Below, one piece after another: positions 9,591 to 18,248 of a stretch of 55,303 nt of DNA (positions are counted from its first letter, which is position 1; each line of letters opens with the position of its first letter). Made by a program: the position numbers and the translations under genes. Source of the stretch: Streptomyces sp. TRM49041 (GTDB lineage: Bacteria; Actinomycetota; Actinomycetes; Streptomycetales; Streptomycetaceae). The notes below the pieces were generated by a model that ran no database searches, had not been told where the DNA came from, and saw only the letters and a program-made list of their open reading frames with translations. The stretch covers positions 1-55,303 of the forward strand of contig NZ_VSRY01000166.1 in assembly GCF_008271805.1 (NCBI RefSeq), written 5' to 3'.

Positions 9591-10331
9591 TCAGCGGGGC
9601 GCGGCCGCCATGGCCGCGCCCACGATGCCCGCGTTGTTCTGGAGCTGGGCCGGGACGATCTCCGCGCGGACGTTCTTGATCAGGGGGAGGAACTTCTCCG
9701 CCTTGCGGCTCACCCCGCCGCCGACGATGAAAAGCTCCGGCGAGAACAGCATCTCGACATGGGCCAGGTACTTCCGGACCCGGTGCGCCCACTCCTGCCA
9801 GTCGAGGTCCTTGTCCTCCTTGGCCTTGGTCGACGCGTGCTTCTCGGCCTCCTTGCCGTTCAGCTCCAGGTGGCCCAGCTCGGTGTTGGGGACGAGGCGG
9901 CCGTCGACGAAGAGGGCGCTGCCGATGCCCGTGCCGAAGGTCAGCATGATGACCGTGCCCTTACGGCCCCGGCCCGCGCCGTGCGTCATCTCGGCGACAC
10001 CGGCCGCGTCCGCGTCGTTCAGCACCGTCACCGGCAGGCCGCCCAGCCGGTCCCCCAGCAGCGCGGCCGCGTCCACGCCGATCCACGCCTTGTCGACGTT
10101 CGCCGCCGTGCGGACCGTGGAGTCGGTGACCACTCCGGGGAACGTCACGCCCACCGGGCCCGACCAGCCGAAGTGCGCCACCACCTCCGCGACGCAGCCC
10201 GCGACGTCGGACGGTGTCGCGGGCTGCGGGGTCAGTACCTTGTGGCGGGGCTCGGCCAGATCGCCGCGGTCCAGATCCACGGGAGCGCCCTTGATCCCCG
10301 ACCCGCCGATGTCCACTCCGAAGACGTTCAT
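9591..10331 (-). CDS. ppgK: Polyphosphate glucokinase (ROK family)
   Basis: PpgK phosphorylates glucose using polyphosphate or ATP. The 246-residue protein starts M-N-V-F-G-V-D-I-G-G-S-G-I-K-G, the phosphate-1 loop that distinguishes polyphosphate glucokinases. It has V-L-N-D-A-D-A-A-G (sugar-binding Asn-Asp) near 130 and the G-T-G-I-G-S-A phosphate loop near 155. It lacks the Cys-rich zinc motif of other ROK repressors/kinases, as is usual for PpgK. A GTG at 10361 would add 10 residues, but the ATG at 10331 gives the conserved N-terminus, although no strong RBS is visible. Confidence 0.94.
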   Translation of the reverse strand: MNVFGVDIGGSGIKGAPVDLDRGDLAEPRHKVLTPQPATPSDVAGCVAEVVAHFGWSGPVGVTFPGVVTDSTVRTAANVDKAWIGVDAAALLGDRLGGLPVTVLNDADAAGVAEMTHGAGRGRKGTVIMLTFGTGIGSALFVDGRLVPNTELGHLELNGKEAEKHASTKAKEDKDLDWQEWAHRVRKYLAHVEMLFSPELFIVGGGVSRKAEKFLPLIKNVRAEIVPAQLQNNAGIVGAAMAAAPR

Positions 10332-10370
10332 GGACACAACGTTACGTGGCGGGGCCGACACACACCGCCC

Positions 10371-11369
10371 TTATCGGGCCGCCCTGCCCTCGGTCAGCGA
10401 GGCCGCCTCCGCGCGCAGATCCCGGCGGAGCTCCTTCGGCAGCGAGAACGTGATCGACTCCTCCGCCGCCTTCACGATCCCGACGTCCTCGAAGCCGCGC
10501 TTCGACAGCCACTCCAGGACGCCCTCGACCAGTACCTCGGGCACCGACGCGCCGGAGGTGACGCCGACCGTCGAGACGTCGTCCTTCAGCCACGCCTCGT
10601 CGATCTCCTCGGCGAAGTCGACCAGGTACGCCTCGCGGGCGCCGGCCAGCTTGGCGACCTCCACCAGGCGCTTGGAGTTGGACGAGTTGCGCGAGCCCAC
10701 CACGATGACCAGGTCCGCCTCCGCGCCCATCTGCTTCACGGCGAGCTGGCGGTTCTGCGTGGCGTAGCAGATGTCGTCGCTCGGCGGCGAGATCAGCTGC
10801 GGGAACTTCTCCTTCAGTGCGTCGACCGTCTCCATCGTCTCGTCGACGGAGAGCGTGGTCTGGGAGAGCCAGACGACCTTGGACGGGTCGCGGACCTCCA
10901 CCTGCGCCACGTCGCCGGGGCCGTCGACCAGCTGGATGTGGTCCGGGGCTTCGCCGGAGGTGCCGATGACCTCCTCGTGGCCCTCGTGGCCGATGAGGAG
11001 GATGTCGAAGTCCTCCTGGGCGAACCGGACGGCCTCCTTGTGGACCTTGGTCACCAGCGGGCAGGTCGCGTCGATGGTCGCGAGCTTCCGCTCGGCCGCC
11101 TCCTCGTGGACGATCGGGGCCACACCGTGCGCGGAGAACATGACGATCGACCCCTCGGGGACCTCCTGCGTCCTGTCGACGAAGATGGCGCCCTTCTTCT
11201 CAAGGGTCTGCACGACGTACTTGTTGTGGACGATCTCGTGCCGGACGTAGATCGGCGCGCCGTACTGCTCCAGCGCCTTCTCCACGGCGATCACGGCGCG
11301 GTCCACGCCCGCGCAGTAGCCACGGGGAGCGGCGAGGAGGACCCGGCGGGCAGGAGGCGTAGGAGTCAT
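10371..11369 (-). CDS. ispH: 4-hydroxy-3-methylbut-2-enyl diphosphate reductase
   Basis: IspH (LytB) makes IPP and DMAPP in the final step of the MEP isoprenoid pathway using a [4Fe-4S] cluster. The cluster cysteines lie in P-R-G-Y-C-A-G-V (about residue 18), A-T-C-P-L-V (about 109) and D-D-I-C-Y-A-T-Q (about 203). The 332-residue length fits. An in-frame ATG nine bases upstream (11378) is an equally plausible start because neither has a clear RBS. It is divergent from xseA, as in other streptomycetes. Confidence 0.96.
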   Translation of the reverse strand: MTPTPPARRVLLAAPRGYCAGVDRAVIAVEKALEQYGAPIYVRHEIVHNKYVVQTLEKKGAIFVDRTQEVPEGSIVMFSAHGVAPIVHEEAAERKLATIDATCPLVTKVHKEAVRFAQEDFDILLIGHEGHEEVIGTSGEAPDHIQLVDGPGDVAQVEVRDPSKVVWLSQTTLSVDETMETVDALKEKFPQLISPPSDDICYATQNRQLAVKQMGAEADLVIVVGSRNSSNSKRLVEVAKLAGAREAYLVDFAEEIDEAWLKDDVSTVGVTSGASVPEVLVEGVLEWLSKRGFEDVGIVKAAEESITFSLPKELRRDLRAEAASLTEGRAAR

Positions 11370-11444
11370 GCCCCCCATCGTAAGGGTGGGCCCGGCACCC
11401 GCAGGGACCCGCATGTTGTCGGTGCCGACGCGTACGCTCCCCGT

Positions 11445-12680
11445 ATGCCTCTGACTACGTCTGCCGAAACCCCCCTGCCCGTCGGTGAGGTGTCGCGGCT
11501 CATCGGGAGGTGGATCGACCGGCTAGGGGCCATCTGGGTGGAGGGCCAGATCACCCAGCTGTCGCGGCGGCCGGGTGCCGGGGTGGTGTTCATGACGCTG
11601 CGCGACCCGTCCCACGACATCTCGGTGAGCGTGACGTGCTACCGCCAGACCTTCGACGCGGTGGCGGACGTCGTGTCCGAGGGCGCGCGGGTCGTGGTGT
11701 ACGCGAAGCCGGAGTGGTACGCGCCGCGCGGGCAGTTGTCGCTGCGGGCGGCGGAGATAAGGCCGGTCGGCATCGGGGAGCTGCTGGCGCGCCTGGAGCA
11801 GCTCAAGCGGTCGCTGGGTGCGGAGGGGCTGTTCGCGACGGAGCGGAAGCGTCCGGTGCCGTTCCTGCCGCAGCTCATCGGCCTGGTGTGCGGCCGGGCG
11901 TCGGCGGCGGAGCGGGACGTGCTGGAGGTGGCGCGGCGGCGCTGGCCCGCGGTCCGCTTCGAGGTGCGGAACGTCGCGGTGCAGGGCGTCCACGCGGTGC
12001 CGCAGGTGGTCCAGGCGGTCAAGGAGCTGGACGAGCTCGCTCATGTGGACGTGATCATCGTCGCGCGGGGCGGCGGCAGCGTGGAGGACCTCCTGCCGTT
12101 CTCGGACGAGCAGCTCGTACGGGCGGTGGCGGCGTGCCGCACGCCCGTGGTGTCCGCGATCGGACACGAGCCGGACTCGCCGCTGCTGGACCTCGTGGCG
12201 GATCTCCGGGCGGCGACGCCGACCGACGCGGCGAAGAAGGTCGTCCCGGACGTGGGCGAGGAGCTGGAGCGCGTGCGCTCGCTGCGGGAGCGGGCGCTGC
12301 GCTGCGTACGCGGTCTGCTGGAGCGGGAGGAGCGGGGCCTGGCGCACGCGCTGGCCCGGCCGGTGATGGAGCACCCCCAGCGGATGGTGGACGAGCGGGA
12401 GGCGCAGGTCGAGGCGTTGCTGGCGCGCGGTCGGCGCGTGCTGGGGCATCTGCTGGACCGGGCGGACTCGGAGCTGGCCCACACGCACGCGCGCGTGGTG
12501 GCACTGTCCCCGGCGGCGACGCTGGAGCGGGGGTACGCGGTGTTGCAGCGGGCGGACGGCACGGTGGTGCGTTCGCCCGAGGACGTGGTGGAGGACGAGG
12601 AGCTGAGGGCCCGGGTGGCGGCCGGCGAGTTCGCGGTGCGCCGCGTGGACGGCGGCGGCGTTGTCGGTCCCCGACCGTAG
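11445..12680 (+). CDS. xseA: Exodeoxyribonuclease VII large subunit
   Basis: XseA and XseB form the single-strand-specific exonuclease VII used in mismatch repair and damage processing. This 411-residue protein has the N-terminal OB fold (W-V-E-G-Q-I-T-Q, then V-F-M-T-L-R-D) and the catalytic core with A-R-G-G-G-S-V-E-D-L and A-I-G-H-E-P-D-S-P-L-L-D-L-V-A-D. A coiled-coil region follows, ending in A-T-L-E-R-G-Y-A-V. The frame is open far upstream (antisense to ispH), but the ATG at 11445 gives the family N-terminus. The xseB start follows the stop by 10 bp. Confidence 0.96.
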   Translation: MPLTTSAETPLPVGEVSRLIGRWIDRLGAIWVEGQITQLSRRPGAGVVFMTLRDPSHDISVSVTCYRQTFDAVADVVSEGARVVVYAKPEWYAPRGQLSLRAAEIRPVGIGELLARLEQLKRSLGAEGLFATERKRPVPFLPQLIGLVCGRASAAERDVLEVARRRWPAVRFEVRNVAVQGVHAVPQVVQAVKELDELAHVDVIIVARGGGSVEDLLPFSDEQLVRAVAACRTPVVSAIGHEPDSPLLDLVADLRAATPTDAAKKVVPDVGEELERVRSLRERALRCVRGLLEREERGLAHALARPVMEHPQRMVDEREAQVEALLARGRRVLGHLLDRADSELAHTHARVVALSPAATLERGYAVLQRADGTVVRSPEDVVEDEELRARVAAGEFAVRRVDGGGVVGPRP

Positions 12681-12690
12681 GGTGGACGGC

Positions 12691-12996
12691 ATGACGGCCA
12701 ACACGACGGACACGGACACGGACACGGGCGCGGACGCGGACGCGGACGCGGGCGGGGGCAGGGTCACGGACCCGGCGGCAGCCACCGCGGAGACGGCGAT
12801 CGGGTACGAGCAGGCGCGCGACGAGCTGATCGACGTTGTCCGCCGTCTGGAGGCGGGCGGCACGACGCTGGAGGAGTCGCTCGCCCTCTGGGAGCGCGGC
12901 GAGGAGCTGGCGAAGGTCTGCCGCCACTGGCTGGAGGGCGCCCGGGCACGGCTCGACGCGTCGCTGGCCTCGGAGCGGGAGGACGAGCGGGCGTAG
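12691..12996 (+). CDS. xseB: Exodeoxyribonuclease VII small subunit
   Basis: This 101-residue protein carries the XseB helical core in its second half: Y-E-Q-A-R-D-E-L, V-R-R-L-E-A-G-G, L-E-E-S-L-A-L-W-E-R-G-E-E-L. It is longer than typical XseB (about 80) because of an N-terminal acidic extension alternating D-T and D-A, encoded by a hexanucleotide repeat. AGGGTGG overlapping the xseA stop is a good RBS for the ATG at 12691; an in-frame start at 12661 inside xseA is less likely. Confidence 0.92.
   Translation: MTANTTDTDTDTGADADADAGGGRVTDPAAATAETAIGYEQARDELIDVVRRLEAGGTTLEESLALWERGEELAKVCRHWLEGARARLDASLASEREDERA
12707..12750 (+). repeat. Coding hexanucleotide repeat in xseB
   Basis: GACACG units followed by GACGCG units in tandem encode the D-T/D-A extension of XseB. 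This is a simple-sequence repeat likely to vary in length between strains. Confidence 0.75.
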
Positions 12997-13052
12997 GACA
13001 TCCCTCCGGCACGTCCGCGTCCGCGGACGCGTGACCGAGGGCACCCCAGCTT

Positions 13053-13070
13053 TAGTTGAAGCTTCACCTA
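13053..13070. promoter_or_regulatory. TAGTTGAAGCTTCACCTA palindromic operator upstream of nitroreductase
   Basis: An 18-bp palindrome with 8 of 9 pairs matched, and a perfect TGAAGCTTCA centre, lies 66 bp upstream of the nitroreductase ATG. TTGA-N-TCAA palindromes of this kind are typical of MarR-family operators controlling redox enzymes; that is family knowledge, not proof. Confidence 0.55.
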
Positions 13071-13135
13071 TCTGCCCTTACGGTGGGGATGTCGCCCCGC
13101 GATGCCCGCACACCGTTCGGAAGGTAAGCCCCGCC

Positions 13136-13726
13136 ATGTCGCTCGCCCTTGACCCCACCGCCCAGGACCTGCTGTTCCGTGAGGCCCGCACAGCCAACAC
13201 GTTCACCGACGAGCCGGTGACCGAGGAGCAGGTCCAGGCGATCTACGACCTGGTCAAGTACGGCCCGACCGCGTTCAACCAGACGCCGCTGCGTATCGTC
13301 CTCGTCCGCTCGGCCGAGGCCCGCGAGCGACTGGTCCCGCTGATGGCCGAGGGGAACCAGGCCAAGACCGCGACCGCGCCGCTCGTCGCGATCCTGGCGG
13401 CGGACAACGAGTTCCACGAGGAACTCCCGAAGCTGTTCCCGGCCTTCCCGCAGGCCAAGGACGCGTTCTTCGCCGAGCGCTCGGTGCGTGAGTCGGCCGC
13501 CGGCATGAATGCCGCGCTCCAGGCCGCGTACTTCATCGTCGGCGTCCGCGCGGCGGGCCTCGCCGCGGGCCCGATGACCGGCTTCGACTTCGCGGGCGTC
13601 CAGAAGGAGTTCCTGGACGACGACCACACCCCGCTGATGATCGTCAACATCGGCAAGCCGGGCGAGGGCGCCTCGCACCCGCGCTCGCCGCGCCTGGCGT
13701 ACGAAGAGGTCGTCAAGGCCGTCTGA
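13136..13726 (+). CDS. Nitroreductase family protein (malonic semialdehyde reductase RutE-like)
   Basis: This 196-residue flavoprotein belongs to the RutE/HadB-type nitroreductases. It begins with the helix around L-L-F-R-E-A-R-T, then Y-G-P-T-A-F-N-Q-T-P (FMN phosphate region, about residues 41-51). Later come A-L-Q-A-A-Y-F-I-V-G-V-R-A-A-G and G-P-M-T-G-F-D, conserved in the RutE subgroup. It should reduce aldehydes, quinones or nitro compounds with NAD(P)H; the natural substrate is unknown. GGAAGG lies 13 bp before the ATG. The nearby palindrome suggests inducible control. Confidence 0.9.
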   Translation: MSLALDPTAQDLLFREARTANTFTDEPVTEEQVQAIYDLVKYGPTAFNQTPLRIVLVRSAEARERLVPLMAEGNQAKTATAPLVAILAADNEFHEELPKLFPAFPQAKDAFFAERSVRESAAGMNAALQAAYFIVGVRAAGLAAGPMTGFDFAGVQKEFLDDDHTPLMIVNIGKPGEGASHPRSPRLAYEEVVKAV

Positions 13727-13763
13727 CGTCGCCGTCCCGGTCGGCCCGGGGCGCCCGAGAGCC

Positions 13764-13806
13764 GGCGGCTCCGTGCACCATCCCCCCATTGGTGCCCGGA
13801 GCCGCC
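13764..13806. terminator. Strong bidirectional terminator between nitroreductase and DUF6542 gene
   Basis: GGCGGCTCCG (13764-13773) pairs with CGGAGCCGCC (13797-13806), and GCACCA pairs with TGGTGC inside it, giving 16 of 17 pairs around a C-rich loop. TTCTTCTTCT follows. It lies between convergent genes. Confidence 0.85.
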
Positions 13807-13847
13807 TTCTTCTTCTCCGCTTCCGCTCTGCTTCCGTGCCGGGGGTC

Positions 13848-14447
13848 TCAGAGCCGCCGCTGGGCGGTCGCCCGGGCAGCCGCGGCGGCTGCCGCCGCGG
13901 CGGCACGCTGGCGGCGCCCCATGAGCCGTACCTTCCGTACACATGTGATGACCCCGGCGATGAGCGTGCCCCCGTACAGCCACCCGGCATGCACCGCCAG
14001 GGCGGTGATCACCGCCATGGTGTGCCCCCCGATCCCGCCCTCTCCGCCGGCGATCGGCACGATCCCCACGGCGAACGCGATCGGCACACTGATCGGCGCC
14101 GTGACGAGATCGGCGCCCCGCACCCAGAGTGCCGTCAGCGCGCTCACCGGCAGGAACAGCAGCCCGAACACCAGCGGTGACCCGTCGAAGAGCAGCCAGT
14201 CCAGGCATCCGATCAGAAACATCGCCGCAGCCGCGAACAGCCCGGCGCCCAGCCCCGTCAGCCGGGGGTTCGGCAGCCGCCGCAGCGCGACCACCACAGG
14301 CGGCACGGGCCGCCGCCCACCCGGCCGGGCACCGGCCCGCGGCCGCGCCGGGTACGTGGCCGTGCCCTCGGCGAGCGCGCCCTGCGGCAGAACGGGGGAC
14401 TGCGGCTGCCGCGGGCGCCGAGGGGGACTGCTCCTTTGCTGCTCCAC
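13848..14447 (-). CDS. DUF6542-type four-helix membrane protein
   Basis: This 199-residue protein has a Pro/Arg-rich N-terminal tail of about 60 residues and then four hydrophobic segments: L-T-G-L-G-A-G-L-F-A, P-L-V-F-G-L-L-F-L-P, I-S-V-P-I-A-F-A-V-G and A-V-H-A-G-W-L-Y-G-G. It ends in a basic Arg/Ala-rich tail with eight consecutive Ala. The assignment to DUF6542 is from resemblance and position next to ychF in streptomycetes. The GTG at 14447 gives V-E-Q-Q-R; the frame is open further but overlaps ychF antisense. Function unknown. Confidence 0.75.
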   Translation of the reverse strand: MEQQRSSPPRRPRQPQSPVLPQGALAEGTATYPARPRAGARPGGRRPVPPVVVALRRLPNPRLTGLGAGLFAAAAMFLIGCLDWLLFDGSPLVFGLLFLPVSALTALWVRGADLVTAPISVPIAFAVGIVPIAGGEGGIGGHTMAVITALAVHAGWLYGGTLIAGVITCVRKVRLMGRRQRAAAAAAAAAARATAQRRL

Positions 14448-14642
14448 GGGGACAACGTAGGCCGGGAGACACCGGAAAACCGGTACGAGACACACCTTTG
14501 GGGTGACCTTGGCGCGAAGTTCTCCCCCTTGCCCTCCCCTCGCCCGCCCCTCACCCCCGGCGGCCCGCGCGTCGTCGCCCGCGCCGGCACGCCCGTAAAC
14601 TGGGCGGTCGGCCCACCATCCACACTTCAGGAAGTCGCCAAC

Positions 14643-15731
<1,089 letters not shown>

Positions 15732-15742
15732 TACGTTCGGCG

Positions 15743-15784
15743 AAAGGCCGTCTGACCTGCGGTGGAGCGGGTTGGGCGGCCTTT
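15743..15784 (+). terminator. Hairpin downstream of ychF
   Basis: AAAGGCCG (15743-15750) and CGGCCTTT (15777-15784) form a perfect 8-bp inverted repeat with a 26-nt loop that includes the CTGACCTGCGG arm motif. It may end ychF transcription while belonging to the element. Confidence 0.5.
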
Positions 15785-15839
15785 GCTGTCCGCACAGAGT
15801 CCGCAGCGTGCTGACTTCGATCAGCGCGCGGGGGAGCGG

Positions 15840-16274
15840 CTACGCCGCTTCGTCGACCTGTGGCTGGGCATCGGCGGACTGGTCCGCGTACGCCTTGTCG
15901 ACAGCAGCCCGGGTCCGCTCCTCGGAGTCGGGCCACAGATGGGTGTAGATGTTCAGCGTCATGGCCGCATTGGTGTGGCCGAGGCGCTCGGAGACGGTCT
16001 TCACCGACTCGCCGTGCTTGATCAGCAGGCTGGCGTAGTGGTGCCGGAGGGCGTGGGGTCCGGTGCCCTTCGCTATGCCAGCCTTCGCGCAGGCGGGCCG
16101 CCAGGACCCGTCCATGAAGTGCGTGTAGACCACGGGTCCGCCTTGCGGCGCCGTGAAGATCCAGCTCTCGGGCCCATCGGCGGGGAAGTCCCGCAGGTGG
16201 GCCTTCATCGCATCCACCGCCATGCGGGGGAGCGGGACCGTGCGGTGCGAGCGAGCGGTCTTGGGCGGGCAGAC
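15840..16274 (-). pseudogene. Truncated tyrosine recombinase (integrase) C-terminal fragment
   Basis: The frame encodes P-P-K-T-A-R-S-H-R-T-V-P-L-P and then the catalytic C-terminus of a phage/AICE-type integrase: H-A-L-R-H-H-Y-A-S, L-G-H and the nucleophilic Tyr in L-N-I-Y-T-H. A TAG stop lies at 16275-16277 immediately upstream, and the arm-binding and core-binding domains plus the box-I Arg are missing. An ATG at 16223 could give a 127-residue peptide, but it could not recombine DNA. Its C-terminus points at the ychF attachment site about 110 bp away, the usual arrangement for an element's integrase. It is probably an inactivated integrase. Confidence 0.85.
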
Positions 16275-16402
16275 CTACACGCCGTGCTTGGCGGTCTGCC
16301 GTTCACGGTTATGCAAACAGAGTGGCGATCGGCTTGGGCTGCCAAGCCGCTGATAATGCTGGCGGATCTCCAACCGAGGTACGCGTGGGGCATGCTGTCA
16401 CG

Positions 16403-16906
16403 GTGAGTGAATCCTCAAACGAGTGGCAGGCTTGGTTGAACAGTCTGGACGCGCGTGGAAGGGCGGCAGCGGATTCGCTGCGCGCCCGATTCGAAGCACT
16501 CGGCGCAGCCGATGCTGGAGGCTGGGCCAAGTCGGAGATCTGTGAGGACCTTCCACACCTGGCGCGGTTCATGCTGCTGCGAAGTCTGTGGCGCGGTCCA
16601 ATCGGCGGTTGGGCCGATCCGGATGCCATCGATCAGCTTCCTGTTGCCCAGCGGCTCCTTGCTGCTGGGGCGAACAAGGAGGATCTCGTTCGCCTGGCGC
16701 GAGCGGTCGCCTATGAGGCAGTGTTCGGAACGCTCGATGAGCTCGACACCGGGAGTGATGTGAACGTATCGGGCATCGATGTCGGCTGGCTCGTCATGGA
16801 GTCAGCCGAAGACGGCGCCCCGACTGGTCGAGCCCTCTCGGGCCTGCACGAAGATCTCTTGGCCATGGACCCGAGTGGGCGCGATGGAGCGGACTTGTGG
16901 CAGTAG
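16403..16906 (+). CDS. Hypothetical protein (island gene)
   Basis: This 167-residue soluble protein starts V-S-E-S-S-N-E-W-Q-A-W from a GTG at 16403; an in-frame ATG at 16322 is less likely, having no RBS. It is helix-rich, with Trp- and Asp-containing segments (S-L-W-R-G-P-I-G-G-W-A-D) and an acidic C-terminus. Third codon positions are less strictly G/C than in flanking core genes, which fits acquired DNA. I recognise no family. It lies alone between the integrase remnant and the HAD-like gene. Confidence 0.6.
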   Translation: MSESSNEWQAWLNSLDARGRAAADSLRARFEALGAADAGGWAKSEICEDLPHLARFMLLRSLWRGPIGGWADPDAIDQLPVAQRLLAAGANKEDLVRLARAVAYEAVFGTLDELDTGSDVNVSGIDVGWLVMESAEDGAPTGRALSGLHEDLLAMDPSGRDGADLWQ

Positions 16907-16973
16907 TTCTGGTGCAGGGCTCGCAGCGCACCCTGATGCCCTCGCTGCTCGTGGCAGCGAGGGCGTCAGGGCG

Positions 16974-17519
16974 TCAGGCGGCGCGGGCTGTGGGTAACTG
17001 CGAGACCCACGTCGTGAGCCCGGTCAGGTGCTCGGGCTGCAGCCCGTGGTGTGGGTCTGGCTGAATGAGGAGGGTCGACGTTCCCTTCGCAGTGCGCTCC
17101 GCCGCCCATTCATGGTCGAGGCCGGTGAAGTCGTCGTCGATCCAGACGGCGGGGGCGTCGCCCAGCCAGGCGTCGACGTGGTCGCGCTTCCACAGGTAGC
17201 CGTTGGGGTGGCTGGTGGTGATCTGCGGACGCGGGAGATCGACGTACGACAGGGTTGGAAGGCCGAGGAGCGGGCCGATGAGGGTGGTGGCGTCCTGGCG
17301 CCAGCTGGTGCACCAGACCGGGGTGACCAGGCCGGTGCGGATCACGTCCATGAGCAGACGGCCGTGGTCGGGGTGGAGCCAGACGGTGACCGGGTTGTCG
17401 GCGCTCCGGCCGGTGGGGACGACGTCGTGGCGGGCGTGGGTGGCCGGGGTCGAGCCGTCCGCGTTGGGGAAGGGTATGAGGACGCCGTCGATGTCGAGGA
17501 GCAGGTAGGGCAGGCGCAT
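16974..17519 (-). CDS. HAD-like hydrolase
   Basis: The 181-residue protein begins M-R-L-P-Y-L-L-L-D-I-D-G-V-L-I-P-F, the HAD motif I D-X-D-G with both catalytic Asp residues. P-V-W-C-T-S-W supplies a motif-II Thr/Ser near residue 67, and W-I-D-D-D-F near 132 is the acidic metal-binding motif. It should be a small phosphatase of the secondary-metabolism type. GGAGGAACCG precedes the ATG. It is the last gene of a same-strand series running from 19986 (unknown protein, kinase-like, methyltransferase, HAD-like), suggesting one pathway. Confidence 0.82.
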   Translation of the reverse strand: MRLPYLLLDIDGVLIPFPNADGSTPATHARHDVVPTGRSADNPVTVWLHPDHGRLLMDVIRTGLVTPVWCTSWRQDATTLIGPLLGLPTLSYVDLPRPQITTSHPNGYLWKRDHVDAWLGDAPAVWIDDDFTGLDHEWAAERTAKGTSTLLIQPDPHHGLQPEHLTGLTTWVSQLPTARAA

Positions 17520-17554
17520 CGGTTCCTCCGGGGGAAGCCGGGGCGAATGGCTGG

Positions 17555-18247
17555 TCAGAGCTTGCGGGCGCGGATCAGCAGGGTGGTGGGCCAGTGGCCC
17601 ATGCGGGGGTCGTTGAACTCCTGGGCCGAAGTGAGCCAGAAGCCCGCCCGGCTGAGGTGCCTCTCCCAAAGGTCGGTATCGAACTCCCATCGGGCGATGG
17701 GGAGCCGGGTGCGGTCGGGAAGGGTGACGTAGTCGCGGCGGGGCCGGTCGCCGCCAGAGGGGCTTCGACCGCCGCGCTGTGGGTGCGGGATGGAGAAGGC
17801 CAGCACTCGCCCGGGCGTGAGGCGCTGGGCGATGGCCGGGAGCAGGAGCTCGGGCGCGACGAGCCCGACGGCGCCGAAGACGGAGTAGATCGCGTCGAAC
17901 TGCTCGTCGGTGGCGTGCAGGTAGTGCAGGGCGTGGCCGGCGACGAAGGTGAGGTTGTTCAGCCGTCCGTAGTGGGAGCGGGCGCGGCGGACCTGGAGGC
18001 CGACCAGGTCGACGCCGGTGACGTGGGCGCCGTGTCGGGCGGCGAGGTGGGCGGCGTTGTGGCCGGGGCCGCAGCCGAGTTCGAGGAGTCGCTTGCCGCG
18101 CAGGTCGGGGCCGAGGACGTCGGCGCCGGGACCTTGGCCGGATCTCGTGGTCCACTCCATCCGGGCAGGTACGGCCAGAGGTTCGGCGAGTCCGGCGGCA
18201 GTGCGCTGGACGGCGTGGGCGTGCCAGGGGGATGCCTGGGCGAGCAC
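17555..18247 (-). CDS. SAM-dependent methyltransferase (class I)
   Basis: The 230-residue protein has the SAM-binding motif L-L-E-L-G-C-G-P-G-H-N-A near residues 55-66, the acidic T-G-V-D-L-V after strand 2 and F-D-A-I-Y-S-V-F-G-A-V-G around motif II/III. The later region carries I-P-H-P-Q-R. The GTG start lies one base after the stop of the upstream kinase-like gene (TGACGTG), with GGAG 7 bp before it, so the two are translationally linked. The methyl acceptor is unknown; the neighbours imply a small molecule rather than nucleic acid. Confidence 0.88.
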   Translation of the reverse strand: MLAQASPWHAHAVQRTAAGLAEPLAVPARMEWTTRSGQGPGADVLGPDLRGKRLLELGCGPGHNAAHLAARHGAHVTGVDLVGLQVRRARSHYGRLNNLTFVAGHALHYLHATDEQFDAIYSVFGAVGLVAPELLLPAIAQRLTPGRVLAFSIPHPQRGGRSPSGGDRPRRDYVTLPDRTRLPIARWEFDTDLWERHLSRAGFWLTSAQEFNDPRMGHWPTTLLIRARKL

Positions 18248-18248
18248 G

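Noticed and set aside
9759..11444. Long open frame extending xseA about 560 codons upstream
   Set aside because: It is antisense to ppgK and ispH, which have strong family motifs; the XseA N-terminus starts at 11445.
15762..16406. Forward frame of 214 codons over the integrase remnant
   Set aside because: It is the complement of the integrase fragment, whose H-X-L-R, L-G-H and Tyr motifs show the true strand.
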